A stretch of DNA of 64,000 nt, taken from assembly GCF_901447155.2 (NCBI RefSeq), contig NZ_LR588414.1, positions 62,001-126,000 on the forward strand, given 5' to 3'. This stretch comes from Peptoniphilus catoniae. Lineage in GTDB: Bacteria; Bacillota; Clostridia; Tissierellales; Peptoniphilaceae. Positions 26,781-36,894 of this stretch are shown here, piece after piece (the stretch's first letter is position 1; every line of letters begins with the position of its first letter). The position numbers and the translations under genes were made by a program. The notes under the pieces were generated by a model. That model did not search any database and had not been told where the DNA came from. It saw only the letters and a list, made by a program, of their open reading frames with translations.

Positions 26781-28508
26781 ATGAGATTATCAAAATTTTA
26801 TATGCCAACTTTAAAGGAGGCACCTCAAGATGCCGAAATAGCATCTCATAAATTATTGCTAAGAGGTGCTTTTATAAGGAAATCCGCCAGCGGTATATAT
26901 ACATATTTGCCACTGGGTTATAGGGTTGTAAGAAAAGTTGAAAATATAGTTAGAGAAGAAATGGATAAGGCAGGCTCACAGGAGATTTTAATGAGCGCCA
27001 TCCAGCCTAGAGAAATTTGGGAGGCCACAGGCAGATGGGAAAGATTCGGTCCTGAAATGTTTAAGCTAAAGGACAGACATGAAAGAGAATTTTGCTTAGG
27101 GCCAACAGCTGAAGAATATTTTACCACCCTTATTAAGGATGAAGTCAGATCCTATAAGCAACTACCTTTAAACCTCTATCAAATTCAAACAAAATATCGT
27201 GATGAAAAAAGACCGAGATTCGGAATAAATAGGACAAGAGAATTTTTAATGAAGGACGCCTACTCTTTTGATACTGATCCTGAAACCATGAAGGCTTCAT
27301 ACTATATAATGTATGAGGCTTATGAAAAAATTTTTGACAGATTAAGAATCACCTATAAAATAGTTGAGGGAGACAATGGGGCTATGGGAGGCAATATGAG
27401 CCATGAGTTTATAGCTCTTTCAGAAACCGGAGAAGGAGAGATAGCCTATTCTTTAAAGGATAAGTATGCAGCTACAGTTGAAAAAGCTAAAGTTATTTAC
27501 GAAGCAGGAGAAAAAGAAGAAGCTCTTGAGCCTGAAGAAATTGAGACTCCAAATTGCAAAACTATTGAAGAGGTAGCAAGCTTTTTAGGTGTTAATAAAT
27601 CTAAATGCCTAAAGGCTGTAGATCTTAGTGTAAGAGGAAAGCCTGTAATAGTTTTTATTCCGGGAGACAGGGAGCTTAATGAAGCCAAATTAATTAGCTA
27701 CCTTCAAGTTCCTGAACATGAAATAGAAATGATGTCTGATGAAGATATTAAAAAATCAGGATCAGCTCCGGGATATACAGGACCTATAGGTATTTCAAAG
27801 GATGTAAGGATTATATTTGACAGTTCAGTTACTAAACTTTCAAATCTTGTAGTAGGTGCAAACAAAGAAGGCTACCACATTAAAAATGTCAACTATAACA
27901 TAGACTTTAAAGGAGAATTGGCAGAAGATCTTTTGCTTGTGCAAAAGGGAGATAAAATTGAAGGCAGTGATGAGGAATACAGTTTTGCCAGAGGCATAGA
28001 AGTTGGAAATATATTCCAACTGGGAACTAAGTATTCAGAAAGCATAGGAGCAACCTACCTTGACGAATCAGGCAAGGAACAGAATATTTGGATGGGCTCT
28101 TACGGAGTGGGTATTACCAGATCTGTATCTGCAATAGTTGAGCAGTATCACGATGATTATGGTATTATCTGGCCTATGGTAGTTGCTCCTTATCATGTAA
28201 TTATTACAATAATGAATCCTAAAAAAGAGGAACAACTAAAGCTTGGAGAAAAAATATATCAGGATCTTTCACAAGCCGGTTATGAAGTTTTACTTGATGA
28301 TAGGGATGAAAGAGCAGGAGTTAAATTTAATGATCGTGATTTAATCGGAATACCTATAAGAATAACAGTAGGTAAAAGGGCCGGTGAAGGTGTAGTTGAA
28401 TACTCATTAAGATCTGATGGCAAAAATAGAAAAGAAATAAGTTTTGATGAAGCAATGGAAGCTGCAAAGTCTCTTATAAGAGAAGAGCTTCCTAAAAGTA
28501 AACTCTAA
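26781..28508 (+). CDS. proS: Prolyl-tRNA synthetase, bacterial type with editing domain (575 aa)
   Basis: Class II synthetase charging tRNA-Pro. Motif 1 to 2 region (GSQEILMSAIQPREIWEATGRW, then YRDEKRPRFGINRTREFLMKD), the inserted editing domain that clears Ala-tRNA-Pro (about residues 225-400, with FLGVNKSKCLKAV), motif 3 (YGVGITRSVSAIVEQ) and the C-terminal anticodon domain are present. GGAGGAA before the ATG at 26781 selects that start over an ATG 12 bases upstream. The matching tRNA-Pro gene lies 3.4 kb away. Confidence 0.96.
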   Translation: MRLSKFYMPTLKEAPQDAEIASHKLLLRGAFIRKSASGIYTYLPLGYRVVRKVENIVREEMDKAGSQEILMSAIQPREIWEATGRWERFGPEMFKLKDRHEREFCLGPTAEEYFTTLIKDEVRSYKQLPLNLYQIQTKYRDEKRPRFGINRTREFLMKDAYSFDTDPETMKASYYIMYEAYEKIFDRLRITYKIVEGDNGAMGGNMSHEFIALSETGEGEIAYSLKDKYAATVEKAKVIYEAGEKEEALEPEEIETPNCKTIEEVASFLGVNKSKCLKAVDLSVRGKPVIVFIPGDRELNEAKLISYLQVPEHEIEMMSDEDIKKSGSAPGYTGPIGISKDVRIIFDSSVTKLSNLVVGANKEGYHIKNVNYNIDFKGELAEDLLLVQKGDKIEGSDEEYSFARGIEVGNIFQLGTKYSESIGATYLDESGKEQNIWMGSYGVGITRSVSAIVEQYHDDYGIIWPMVVAPYHVIITIMNPKKEEQLKLGEKIYQDLSQAGYEVLLDDRDERAGVKFNDRDLIGIPIRITVGKRAGEGVVEYSLRSDGKNRKEISFDEAMEAAKSLIREELPKSKL

Positions 28509-28532
28509 GTTGTAATAACCTTAGGAGGAAAC

Positions 28533-28748
28533 ATGGCTGATATTAAATTTGAAATAGTTAAACATTTAGCGGTACTTTCTGAAAAGTCTACAGGTTGGAC
28601 AAAAGAAGTAAATTTAGTTTCCTGGAACGACAGGAATCCTAAATACGACATAAGAGAATGGTCGCCTGATCACACAAGAATGTCTAAAGGATTGACTTTT
28701 ACAGATGAAGAAATAGAGATACTTAAAGATGTAATTGAACACATTTAA
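28533..28748 (+). CDS. PC4/YdbC-like single-stranded DNA-binding protein (71 aa)
   Basis: Small protein of the PC4-like (YdbC) family. Conserved core: STGWTKEVNLVSWNDRNPKYDIREW followed by SPDHTRMSKGLTFTDEE, the arrangement seen in Firmicute YdbC proteins, which bind single-stranded DNA or RNA as dimers. It follows proS after 24 bases with AGGAGG and is probably co-transcribed with it. Confidence 0.8.
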   Translation: MADIKFEIVKHLAVLSEKSTGWTKEVNLVSWNDRNPKYDIREWSPDHTRMSKGLTFTDEEIEILKDVIEHI

Positions 28749-28769
28749 GTGTAATATAAAAATTCTATA

Positions 28770-28778
28770 TGGTATAAT
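28770..28778 (+). promoter_or_regulatory. Extended -10 promoter before tig
   Basis: TGGTATAAT, an extended -10 (TGnTATAAT), lies about 45 bases before the tig start. The -35 is weak. A small GCTC/GAGC hairpin lies between it and the start codon. Confidence 0.6.
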
Positions 28779-28822
28779 ATATTAATTAAATAGCTCTTAG
28801 AGCCTATTAAATGGAGGATAAA

Positions 28823-30166
28823 ATGACTGATATAAAAAAGAAAGAAAATAACACCGTATTTTTTGACATAGTTTTAGATGCACAAGATTTAAAAAAAGCT
28901 CAAGATGAAGTATTTATAAAGAACAGAAAATATTTTCAAGTTCCGGGATTTAGAAAAGGTAAGGTTCCAAGAAAAATAATAGAAAACATGTATGGTAAAG
29001 ATGTTTTCATGGAAGATGCAATTAATGAAATACTTCCATCAAAATACGAAGAAACTGTAGATGAACTTAAACTTGAAGTTGTAGACCAACCCAATATAGA
29101 TATTAAAGAAGCTAATCAGGGAGAAGATGTTACAGTAGAAGTAAGTGTAGATGTTAAGCCTGAGGTTAAGCTTGGAGAATATAAGGGAATTGAAGTGGAA
29201 GATGTAAAGTATGAGGTTACAGATGAACTTATTGATAAGGACCTTGAAAACCAAAGACAAATGAATGCAAGACGCGTCAATGTAGATGACAGACCTGCAA
29301 AGGAAAAAGACAAGGTAAATATTGACTTTAAAGGTAAAATAGACGGAGAAGAATTTGAAGGCGGATCAGCTGAAAAGCAAGACCTTGAGCTTGGATCAAA
29401 TACCTTTATTCCGGGATTTGAAGATCAAATTATAGGACATAAGGTAGGAGAAGAATTTGAAATTGATGTAACCTTCCCTGAAGATTACGCTTCAGAAGAC
29501 TTAAAAGGAAAGGATGCTAAATTTGAAATTAAGCTAAACACTATTTCCTATGATGAACTTCCTGAGCTTGACGATGAATTTATTAAAGACATTTCAGACT
29601 TTGATACAGTTGAAGAATATAGACAAGATTTAAAAGAAAAAAGAGAAAAAGAATTTGAACATAGGGAAAGAGCTGAGAAAGAAAACAAAATTTTAGAAAG
29701 AATTGTAGAAGAAATGGAAGTTGACGTACCCCAAGGTATGGTTAATCACCAAATAGATATGCAAATGCAAAACTTTGACCAAAGTCTAAGAGCACAAGGT
29801 ATGAGCCTTGAAGACTATATTAAAATGATAGGTTCAAATGTTGATGCCTTTAGAGAAAATTTAAAGGATGACGCTTTAAGACAAGTTAAAACTTCACTTG
29901 CTATAGAAGCGGTAGCTAAGGCTGAAAAAATAGACGCTACAGAAGAAGAAGTGACAGCGGAAATTGATAGAATGGTTGAGGAATATTTCCCTGACGAAGA
30001 GGATAAAAAGGCTAAAATGAAAGAGCAAATGGCTGCTGCAAACAAGGAAGGCATTAAAGAAAATCTTCTTAATAGAAAAGCCCTTGACTTCTTAGTTGAA
30101 AATGCAAAGTTTGTAGAAGCTAAAGAAGAAAAGGAATCAGAAGAAGACAATAAAGAAGAAAAGTAA
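28823..30166 (+). CDS. tig: Trigger factor (447 aa)
   Basis: Ribosome-associated chaperone and peptidyl-prolyl isomerase. The N-terminal ribosome-binding domain has the signature FRKGKVPRKIIEN; the central FKBP domain (about residues 150-240) shows KVNIDFKGKIDGEEFEGG and FIPGFEDQIIG; the helical C-terminal arm is acidic at its end. TGGAGG before the ATG at 28823 fixes the start; an in-frame ATG 12 bases earlier overlaps that site. It heads the tig-clpP-clpX block, a common order. Confidence 0.96.
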   Translation: MTDIKKKENNTVFFDIVLDAQDLKKAQDEVFIKNRKYFQVPGFRKGKVPRKIIENMYGKDVFMEDAINEILPSKYEETVDELKLEVVDQPNIDIKEANQGEDVTVEVSVDVKPEVKLGEYKGIEVEDVKYEVTDELIDKDLENQRQMNARRVNVDDRPAKEKDKVNIDFKGKIDGEEFEGGSAEKQDLELGSNTFIPGFEDQIIGHKVGEEFEIDVTFPEDYASEDLKGKDAKFEIKLNTISYDELPELDDEFIKDISDFDTVEEYRQDLKEKREKEFEHRERAEKENKILERIVEEMEVDVPQGMVNHQIDMQMQNFDQSLRAQGMSLEDYIKMIGSNVDAFRENLKDDALRQVKTSLAIEAVAKAEKIDATEEEVTAEIDRMVEEYFPDEEDKKAKMKEQMAAANKEGIKENLLNRKALDFLVENAKFVEAKEEKESEEDNKEEK

Positions 30167-30191
30167 AATAACAGAAAGTTAAGGTGATAGT

Positions 30192-30776
30192 ATGGCACTA
30201 GTGCCTATGGTTGTAGAACAAACCAATAGAGGAGAAAGATCTTACGATATATATTCCAGATTGCTAAAGGAAAGGATTATTTTTATAAGCGGCGAGATTG
30301 ACAATGTTACAGCAGATCTTGTAGTAGCTCAACTTTTATTTTTGGAAGCGGAAGATCCCAATAAGGACATTCAAATATATATAAATAGTCCCGGAGGTTT
30401 GGTAAGTGCAGGCTTTGCTATATATGACACCATTCAATATATTAAATGTGACGTTTCAACAATGTGTATAGGACTTGCTGCATCAATGGGAGCCTTTTTA
30501 CTTGCATCTGGAACTAAGGGAAAAAGATTTTCACTTCCAAACTCCGATATTATGATCCATCAGCCTTTAGGAGGAGCCCAAGGTCAGGCATCAGATATTA
30601 AAATTCACGCTGAAAAGATTCTTGAATTAAGAGATAAAATAAATAAAATTCTTTCCGAAAGGACAGGTCAACCTCTTGAAAAAGTTGAAAAGGATACTGA
30701 CAGGGATTATTATTTATCAGCTGAAGAAGCGGCGAAATATGGACTTATAGACAAAGTAATAACCAAAAGAGATTGA
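30192..30776 (+). CDS. clpP: ATP-dependent Clp protease proteolytic subunit ClpP (194 aa)
   Basis: Serine protease that forms the double heptameric chamber for ClpX (or ClpC). The catalytic Ser is in [15 protein letters not shown], the His in [11 protein letters not shown], and the Asp follows in the [11 protein letters not shown] segment. Also the N-terminal [11 protein letters not shown] and the handle helix are present. Overlaps the extended clpX region and ends 8 bases before the clpX ATG. Confidence 0.97.
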   Translation: MALVPMVVEQTNRGERSYDIYSRLLKERIIFISGEIDNVTADLVVAQLLFLEAEDPNKDIQIYINSPGGLVSAGFAIYDTIQYIKCDVSTMCIGLAASMGAFLLASGTKGKRFSLPNSDIMIHQPLGGAQGQASDIKIHAEKILELRDKINKILSERTGQPLEKVEKDTDRDYYLSAEEAAKYGLIDKVITKRD

Positions 30777-30784
30777 GGTGTGGT

Positions 30785-32008
30785 ATGCCCGATAACGAAC
30801 AAGAACTTAAGTGTTCTTTTTGCGGTAAGTCAAAAGGCCAGGTAAATCGACTTATAGCAGGACCAAATGTATATATTTGCGATGAGTGTATTGAGCTTTG
30901 CAATGAAATACTGAAAAAAGAGCTTATTGAGACTGAAGATTCATTAAAATTAAAGTTAAAAAAACCTGTTGAGATAAAAAGTGTTTTGGATTCCTATGTA
31001 ATTAAACAGGATCAGGCTAAAAAATCTTTAGCTGTGGCGGTTTATAATCATTACAAGAGAATAACCTCAAAGCTTAAAAGAGACAATGAGGTAGAGCTTC
31101 AAAAATCCAATATACTTATGATAGGACCGACAGGAAGCGGCAAGACCTTACTTGCTCAAACTCTTGCAAAGATACTAAATGTTCCCTTTGCCATAGCAGA
31201 TGCCACTACTCTTACAGAGGCAGGATATGTAGGAGAAGATGTTGAGAATATAATTTTGAAGCTTATTCAAGCTGCAGATTATGATATAGAAAAAGCTGAA
31301 ACGGGAATAATTTATATAGATGAAATAGATAAAATTGCAAGAAAATCAGAGAATGTGTCAATAACAAGAGATGTAAGCGGCGAAGGAGTTCAACAAGCTC
31401 TACTTAAAATAATTGAAGGAACCATTGCCAATGTTCCCCCTCAAGGAGGAAGGAAACATCCTAATCAGGAATTTATCCAAATAGATACAAGTGATATATT
31501 ATTTATATGCGGCGGTGCTTTTGACGGTATAGAATCTATTATAGAATCAAGACTTTCAAAAAGCTCCATGGGATTCGGGTCAAAGCTTGTTGATAAAAGA
31601 GCACAAAGGGAGAATATTCTAACTAAGGTTCAAACAGAAGACCTTTTGAAATTCGGTCTTATACCTGAACTTATAGGAAGACTTCCGGTAACGGTAACCC
31701 TTGAGACTCTTGATAAAGAAGCACTTATAGAAATATTGACCAAGCCTAAAAATGCTTTGGTAAAACAATATCAACAGCTTTTAAAATTTGACAATGTGGA
31801 GCTTGAGTTTGATAAAAGTGCACTTGAATATATTGCCGAGTCGGCTATAGAGAAAAAAGCCGGAGCAAGAGGTTTAAGAGGTGTAATAGAGTCAACTATT
31901 ATGGATGTTATGTATGAGATACCATCAAGAGATGATGTTGAAAAAGTAATAATCACAAAGGAAAGCGTCGAAGAGAAAAAACTGCCTAAACTAATACTCA
32001 AGAATTAA
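30785..32008 (+). CDS. clpX: ATP-dependent Clp protease ATP-binding subunit ClpX (407 aa)
   Basis: AAA+ unfoldase that feeds ClpP, including ssrA-tagged proteins. The N-terminal zinc domain has CSFC and CDECIELC. Then Walker [10 protein letters not shown], pore loop GYVGEDVE, Walker [13 protein letters not shown], and the RKHPNQEF loop region and C-terminal [19 protein letters not shown] before the ATG at 30785 supports this start; an in-frame TTG 12 bases upstream is less likely. The RKH loop reads [10 protein letters not shown], close to normal. Confidence 0.96.
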   Translation: MPDNEQELKCSFCGKSKGQVNRLIAGPNVYICDECIELCNEILKKELIETEDSLKLKLKKPVEIKSVLDSYVIKQDQAKKSLAVAVYNHYKRITSKLKRDNEVELQKSNILMIGPTGSGKTLLAQTLAKILNVPFAIADATTLTEAGYVGEDVENIILKLIQAADYDIEKAETGIIYIDEIDKIARKSENVSITRDVSGEGVQQALLKIIEGTIANVPPQGGRKHPNQEFIQIDTSDILFICGGAFDGIESIIESRLSKSSMGFGSKLVDKRAQRENILTKVQTEDLLKFGLIPELIGRLPVTVTLETLDKEALIEILTKPKNALVKQYQQLLKFDNVELEFDKSALEYIAESAIEKKAGARGLRGVIESTIMDVMYEIPSRDDVEKVIITKESVEEKKLPKLILKN

Positions 32009-32015
32009 TAAAAAA

Positions 32016-32046
32016 CGGCTCGTCTAAAAAGATGAGCCTTATTTTT
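32016..32046 (+). terminator. Intrinsic terminator between clpX and lon
   Basis: A 9-bp stem (32017-32025 with 32030-32038), AAAA loop, then TTATTTTT. lon would need its own promoter or read-through. Confidence 0.88.
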
Positions 32047-32063
32047 ACAGCGGGGTGAGAAAT

Positions 32064-34379
32064 ATGAATGAGAAAACTAAATTACCGGTTATTGCCCTAA
32101 GAAAACTTATAATTTTTCCAAGAACAGTGAGCCATTTTGACTGTGGCAGATCAAAAAGTATAGCCGCTATAGAAGAAGCGGAAATTAAAGACTCAAAAGT
32201 ACTTTTAGTGGCACAAAAAGATGATGAAGTTGAAAATCCTAAGGAAGATGATCTTTATACCTATGGAACTGTATCAGTTATTAAGCAAATATTGAAGCTT
32301 CCCGGTGGAGTAGTAAGGATACTTGTTGAAGGAATTAATCGTGCAAAAATAGAAAATGTAGATACAGAAGGAAAATTTATATCTGCAGAAATTGAGAATT
32401 TTATTGAAAATGAAGACCTTGAAGAAAATGATGAAACTATAGCTGCAAAAAGATTGATAATAGAAGACCTTGAATTATATAGCGAGCTTGATTCAAGACT
32501 TGTGCCGGGGCTTTTGCAATCCGTTGTTGACCAAAGCACTCCTTCATCTCTTGTAGATACATCTGCAGCCTATATAAATCTTGAGCTTGAAGATGCACAG
32601 AAAATTCTTGAAACCCTTAATCCCTATGAAAGAATGCTGCTTTTCCACGGAATACTTCAAAGGGAAATTGAGCTTTTATCAATAGAAAAAAATATAGATA
32701 AAAAGGTAAAGTCCAATATGAACAAAATCCAAAGGGACTATTACCTTAAAGAGCAGCTTAAGGTTATTCATGAAGAATTGGGAGACGAGTCTGAAGAAGA
32801 TACCATAAGTGGATACAAGGAGAAGGTAAAGGAGAAAAATCTTCCTGATTATGTAAGGGAAAAGGCGGAGAAAGAGATATCCAAACTTTCTAAAATAAAT
32901 TCAGCATCTCCGGAATACACTGTAATACTTAATTATTTAGATTGGATATTGGACTTGCCTTGGCTTGAAAGTTCAAGTGAGGAGATAGATCTTAATAAGG
33001 CAAGAGAAATATTAAATAATGAGCATTACGGGTTAAAAAGTGTTAAAGAAAGAATCTTGGAGTTTATAGCTGTAAGAAAGCTTTCTCCTGACACTAAGGG
33101 CCCTATACTTTGCCTTGTAGGTCCTCCGGGGGTAGGAAAAACTTCAATAGCAGCCTCAGTAGCAAATGCTCTTGACAAAAAATTTGTAAGAATGAGTCTT
33201 GGGGGAGTAACTGATGAGGCTGAAATAAGAGGTCATAGAAGGACCTACGTGGGAGCACTTCCGGGCAGAGTTATAAGTCTTATGAAAAAGGCTAAGGAAA
33301 ATAATCCGGTATTTTTATTTGATGAGATAGATAAGGTTGGAAATAATTATAGAGGAGATCCTGCCAGTGGACTTTTGGAAGTTTTAGATCCTGAACAAAA
33401 CTCAACCTTTACTGACCACTACATGGAACTTCAATTTGATTTATCCAAAGTATTTTTTATAGCAACTGCAAATACTACTACAAGTATTCCAGGGCCTTTA
33501 CTTGATCGTATGGAGGTTATAAGGTTAAGTGGCTATACACCTAATGAAAAGTTTAATATAGCCAAAAAGCATTTATTGCCTAAACAAATAAAGGAAAACG
33601 GACTGAAGCCATCAAATTTTAGGATTACAGACGGAGCCCTTAAACTTATAATAGATAACTACACAAGGGAGGCCGGAGTAAGAGGACTTGAAAAAGAAAT
33701 ATCCAAGGCTGCAAGACGTGCCGCTATTGAAATAGTTGAAAACAGTAAGGACAAGGTTTCAATAAATGTAAGAAATCTTTCTGAATATTTAGGAGAAAAG
33801 AAGTTTACTTTTGACAAGGTTGATGAGGCAGATAAAATAGGAACAGTAACAGGACTTGCTTGGACACAAGTAGGGGGAGTTACACTTGAAGTTGAAACAG
33901 CTATTATGGAAGGCACAGGTAAACTTACCCTTACAGGTCAGCTGGGAGACGTAATGAAGGAATCTGCCATAGCTGCTATATCATATATAGCGAGCAATGC
34001 CGACTACTATAAGGTAAATCCGGACTTTAGAAATAAGTGCGATATTCATATACACGTTCCTGAAGGAGCAGTACCAAAGGACGGACCTTCAGCAGGGGTA
34101 ACTATGACAACATCAGTTTTATCAGCCCTAACCAAGAGAAAAGTATACAGCGATTTGGCAATGACAGGTGAAATAACTCTAAGAGGAAGAGTAATGGCTA
34201 TAGGAGGACTAAAGGAAAAACTTCTTGCAGCTGAAAGAATGGGCATAAAAAGAGTAGTAATACCCTTCGATAATAAAAGAGATTTAAAGGAAATAGAAGA
34301 TAGTGCAATAGAGAACCTTGAAATTTATTATGCCAAGGATATTAAGGACGTAATAAAACTTGCCTTAAAGGAGAAATAA
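32064..34379 (+). CDS. lon: ATP-dependent protease Lon (771 aa)
   Basis: Single-chain AAA+ serine protease for misfolded and regulatory proteins. Domains: LON N-terminal domain (LPVIALRKLIIFPRTV), coiled-coil stretch, AAA+ with GPPGVGKTS and VFLFDEIDKVG, and the protease domain with catalytic Ser in KDGPSAGVTM and Lys in GGLKEKLLAAERMG. The ATG at 32064 has GGGGTGAG in front; an in-frame GTG three codons earlier overlaps it. The stop shares a base with the engB start (TAATG). Confidence 0.96.
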   Translation: MNEKTKLPVIALRKLIIFPRTVSHFDCGRSKSIAAIEEAEIKDSKVLLVAQKDDEVENPKEDDLYTYGTVSVIKQILKLPGGVVRILVEGINRAKIENVDTEGKFISAEIENFIENEDLEENDETIAAKRLIIEDLELYSELDSRLVPGLLQSVVDQSTPSSLVDTSAAYINLELEDAQKILETLNPYERMLLFHGILQREIELLSIEKNIDKKVKSNMNKIQRDYYLKEQLKVIHEELGDESEEDTISGYKEKVKEKNLPDYVREKAEKEISKLSKINSASPEYTVILNYLDWILDLPWLESSSEEIDLNKAREILNNEHYGLKSVKERILEFIAVRKLSPDTKGPILCLVGPPGVGKTSIAASVANALDKKFVRMSLGGVTDEAEIRGHRRTYVGALPGRVISLMKKAKENNPVFLFDEIDKVGNNYRGDPASGLLEVLDPEQNSTFTDHYMELQFDLSKVFFIATANTTTSIPGPLLDRMEVIRLSGYTPNEKFNIAKKHLLPKQIKENGLKPSNFRITDGALKLIIDNYTREAGVRGLEKEISKAARRAAIEIVENSKDKVSINVRNLSEYLGEKKFTFDKVDEADKIGTVTGLAWTQVGGVTLEVETAIMEGTGKLTLTGQLGDVMKESAIAAISYIASNADYYKVNPDFRNKCDIHIHVPEGAVPKDGPSAGVTMTTSVLSALTKRKVYSDLAMTGEITLRGRVMAIGGLKEKLLAAERMGIKRVVIPFDNKRDLKEIEDSAIENLEIYYAKDIKDVIKLALKEK

Positions 34380-34981
34380 TGAAAGTAAAAACAGCAGAGC
34401 TTGAAAGAGTTGCCGTAGACCCTAAGCAATATCCACCGGAGGATTTATTTGAAATAGCCTTTGCCGGAAGATCCAATGTGGGCAAGTCTTCCTTTATTAA
34501 TGCAATGTTAAATAGAAAGAACCTTGCAAGGACATCATCCACTCCCGGCAAAACCAGGACAGTTAATTTTTATAAGGTTAACGATAAAATGAGAATTGTT
34601 GACTTGCCGGGCTATGGTTATGCCAAGGTGTCAAAAAAAGAAAAAGATTCCTGGGCTAAGGTTATAAATCAATATCTTCATTTAAGAGAAAGCCTTAAAG
34701 AAGTAATTTTACTTGTAGATATAAGACATGAGCCTACAGAGCAGGATAAGCAAATGTATGAATTTATAAAGGAAATGGGTTTTTCAGGTATAGTAATAGC
34801 TACAAAAGCGGACAAAATAAGTAGAGGCAAGTACAATCAAGCCCTTGCTATAATTGCAAAGAAGCTTCAAATACAAAACAGACAAAATATTATAGCTTTT
34901 TCATCTCTTGATAAGAAAGCGGTGGATGATATGTGGTATATTTTTGAAGATATGATGAAATTTCATAGTGAAGACCAGTAG
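34379..34981 (+). CDS. engB: Ribosome biogenesis GTPase EngB (YsxC/YihA) (200 aa)
   Basis: Essential GTPase for late 50S assembly. G1 GRSNVGKSSF near residues 31-40, G3 VDLPGYGYAKVS, G4 TKAD (VIATKADKISRGK), G5-like FSSLDKKAVD. The TrmE-Era family switch region includes RTSSTPGKTRTVNFY. Full length. lon-engB coupling is a typical Firmicute arrangement. Confidence 0.96.
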   Translation: MKVKTAELERVAVDPKQYPPEDLFEIAFAGRSNVGKSSFINAMLNRKNLARTSSTPGKTRTVNFYKVNDKMRIVDLPGYGYAKVSKKEKDSWAKVINQYLHLRESLKEVILLVDIRHEPTEQDKQMYEFIKEMGFSGIVIATKADKISRGKYNQALAIIAKKLQIQNRQNIIAFSSLDKKAVDDMWYIFEDMMKFHSEDQ

Positions 34982-35013
34982 AAAGGGAGCAGAAATGTTC
35001 CCTTTTATTTTTT
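34982..35013 (+). terminator. Intrinsic terminator after engB
   Basis: A 7-bp stem (34982-34988 with 34999-35005) directly after the stop codon, then TTATTTTTTAT. Confidence 0.8.
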
Positions 35014-35105
35014 ATAATTAAACAAATTAACTTAGACTTTTAAGGTATTATCACTTTAATTGGGGTATCTATATAAAAAGTGATATAGATAAAGGAGGAG
35101 AAGAC

Positions 35106-35429
35106 ATGAAGGTTATATTTCACATAGTAGAGATAGATAAGTGGGAAGATACAATGGCAAATATAAAAGACCTTGTAACTCGAGTGCCTGATGCAAATGT
35201 TGAGATTATAGCAATGAGTAAGGCCGCTTCCTTGTTTGGAAGATATGTAGGTATGGATTTTGACGGAGTTTTGGGAAGACCTAATGTAAAATGGGTTATA
35301 GGAGAAAAGGGAATGAAGGATCACAGTATAACAAGAGAAATGCTCCCTGACTATGTAATAGTTGAACCTTCAGTAATTTTACGTATAGCAAGGCTCCAAA
35401 ATGAAGGCTATGCTTACATAAGACTGTAA
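35106..35429 (+). CDS. DsrE-like small protein (107 aa)
   Basis: Single-domain protein that resembles the DsrE/DsrF-like family used in sulfur relay and related processes: start KVIFHIVEIDKWEDTMANIK, then NVEIIAMSKAASLF, a pattern seen in short Firmicute members. No conserved Cys is present, so a sulfur-carrier role is not supported. AAAGGAGG precedes the ATG. Monocistronic with its own terminator. Confidence 0.65.
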   Translation: MKVIFHIVEIDKWEDTMANIKDLVTRVPDANVEIIAMSKAASLFGRYVGMDFDGVLGRPNVKWVIGEKGMKDHSITREMLPDYVIVEPSVILRIARLQNEGYAYIRL

Positions 35430-35473
35430 TTAAATTTGCAAATTAAATTTAATTTTTAATACTATAAAATTAG

Positions 35474-35510
35474 ATACAGGAAGGAGAAATAATCTTCTTC
35501 TTGTATTTTT
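35474..35510 (+). terminator. Intrinsic terminator after the DsrE-like gene
   Basis: A 10-bp stem (35474-35483 with 35497-35506, one G-U pair) with a 13-base loop and a T run. Confidence 0.82.
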
Positions 35511-35629
35511 ATTTAAAATTATTTATAAGATATTTATAGGGTATAGGTATAGAGAAAATGGACTAATAATTAAAGATAAAGCTTTAATTTTAAAGTACAA
35601 TAAGGTCAATTAAAATTTGGAGGATATAT

Positions 35630-36823
35630 ATGAAAAACTTTTATGAACTGGCAATAAATAAACATAGAGAGTGGAAGGGAAAAATCAAAGTTGAGCTTAA
35701 CTGTAGCTTAGAGAATTTAGAAGATCTTTCTGTCGCTTATACTCCGGGAGTTGCACAACCTTGTTTGGAAATAAATAGGAATCCTCATGAAGCATATAAT
35801 TATACATGGAAGGGTAATGTAGTTGCCGTTGTATCTGACGGAACGGCGGTTTTAGGTCTTGGAGACATAGGACCTGAAGCTGCACTACCTGTAATGGAAG
35901 GAAAGGCTGTACTTTTTAGAAAGTTCGGAGGTCTTAACGCTGTACCTTTAGTACTTAATACAAAAGACCCAAAGGAAATTATAAGTATAGTAAAGGCTGT
36001 AGCTCCAACCTATGGAGGTATAAATCTTGAAGATATATCATCACCAAGGTGTGTTGAAATTGAAAGACAGCTTATAAGAGAGTTGGATATACCTGTTTTT
36101 CATGACGATCAGCATGGAACTGCCATAGTCGTTACAGCTGCTCTTATTAATGCTTACAAGATAACAGGCAAGGATCCTAAAGACTCTGTTGTCGTAGTAA
36201 GTGGAGCCGGATCTGCAGGATCTTCTATTGTTAGAATGATAAAGCAGTTAGGTGTAGGTAATATATATTGCTTTGATTCTAAAGGTGTTCTTTCAAGTAA
36301 GAATGCAGATAAGTATAATTTTGTAAAAAAAGAAATTCTTGAAATTACCAATAATTTTGATGAGGACCTGACTATAAGAGAAGCAATGGCAAAGGCTGAT
36401 ATATTTATAGGAGTATCAAAGGCAGGAGTAATAGATAAAGATATGGTAGCCTCTATGAGACCTGATTCAATTGTTCTTCCTTTGGCAAACCCTGAACCTG
36501 AAATAGGCTATCATGAAGCTGTGGCTGCAGGTGCAAGAATAGTTGGAACAGGAAGGTCTGATTTCCCTAACCAGATAAATAATGTACTTGCCTTTCCGGG
36601 ACTATTTAAGGGTGCTTTGTCAGTAGGGGCTACTAAAATCAGCGAAGAGATGAAGCATGCGGCAGCTTTAGGAATAGCAGAATCTGTTAAGCCTGAGTAT
36701 CTTTCTGAAAACCATATAGTGCCTAATGTTTTTGAAGAGGGAATAGCAGATAGGGTTGCAGAAAGAGTCGGAGAGTGTGCAAGGGAATATGGACTTATAA
36801 GAGAAGGATTTGAAGAGGAATAA
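35630..36823 (+). CDS. NAD-dependent malic enzyme (397 aa)
   Basis: Oxidatively decarboxylates malate to pyruvate. Short bacterial type: [16 protein letters not shown] at the N-terminus, [24 protein letters not shown], catalytic Lys in [13 protein letters not shown], metal ligands in [13 protein letters not shown], and the NAD fold [17 protein letters not shown]. The gene stands alone, with a long upstream region (200 bases) that shows no riboswitch I recognise. Cofactor preference (NAD over NADP) is inferred from family. Confidence 0.92.
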   Translation: MKNFYELAINKHREWKGKIKVELNCSLENLEDLSVAYTPGVAQPCLEINRNPHEAYNYTWKGNVVAVVSDGTAVLGLGDIGPEAALPVMEGKAVLFRKFGGLNAVPLVLNTKDPKEIISIVKAVAPTYGGINLEDISSPRCVEIERQLIRELDIPVFHDDQHGTAIVVTAALINAYKITGKDPKDSVVVVSGAGSAGSSIVRMIKQLGVGNIYCFDSKGVLSSKNADKYNFVKKEILEITNNFDEDLTIREAMAKADIFIGVSKAGVIDKDMVASMRPDSIVLPLANPEPEIGYHEAVAAGARIVGTGRSDFPNQINNVLAFPGLFKGALSVGATKISEEMKHAAALGIAESVKPEYLSENHIVPNVFEEGIADRVAERVGECAREYGLIREGFEEE

Positions 36824-36858
36824 AAGTTTTATGACTTTTTATTAAGTGATTCAGTGAT

Positions 36859-36894
36859 AAAAAAGGGAGTAAGTTAAACTTACTCCTATTTTTT
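36859..36894. terminator. Bidirectional terminator between malic enzyme and tyrS
   Basis: A perfect 9-bp stem (36866-36874 with 36878-36886), 3-base loop, flanked by A-rich sequence on the left and T-rich sequence on the right, between convergent genes. Confidence 0.88.

Noticed and set aside
35040-35324. Minus-strand frame opposite the DsrE-like gene
   Set aside because: The plus-strand frame has AAAGGAGG, a family-like pattern and its own terminator; the minus-strand frame has none of these.
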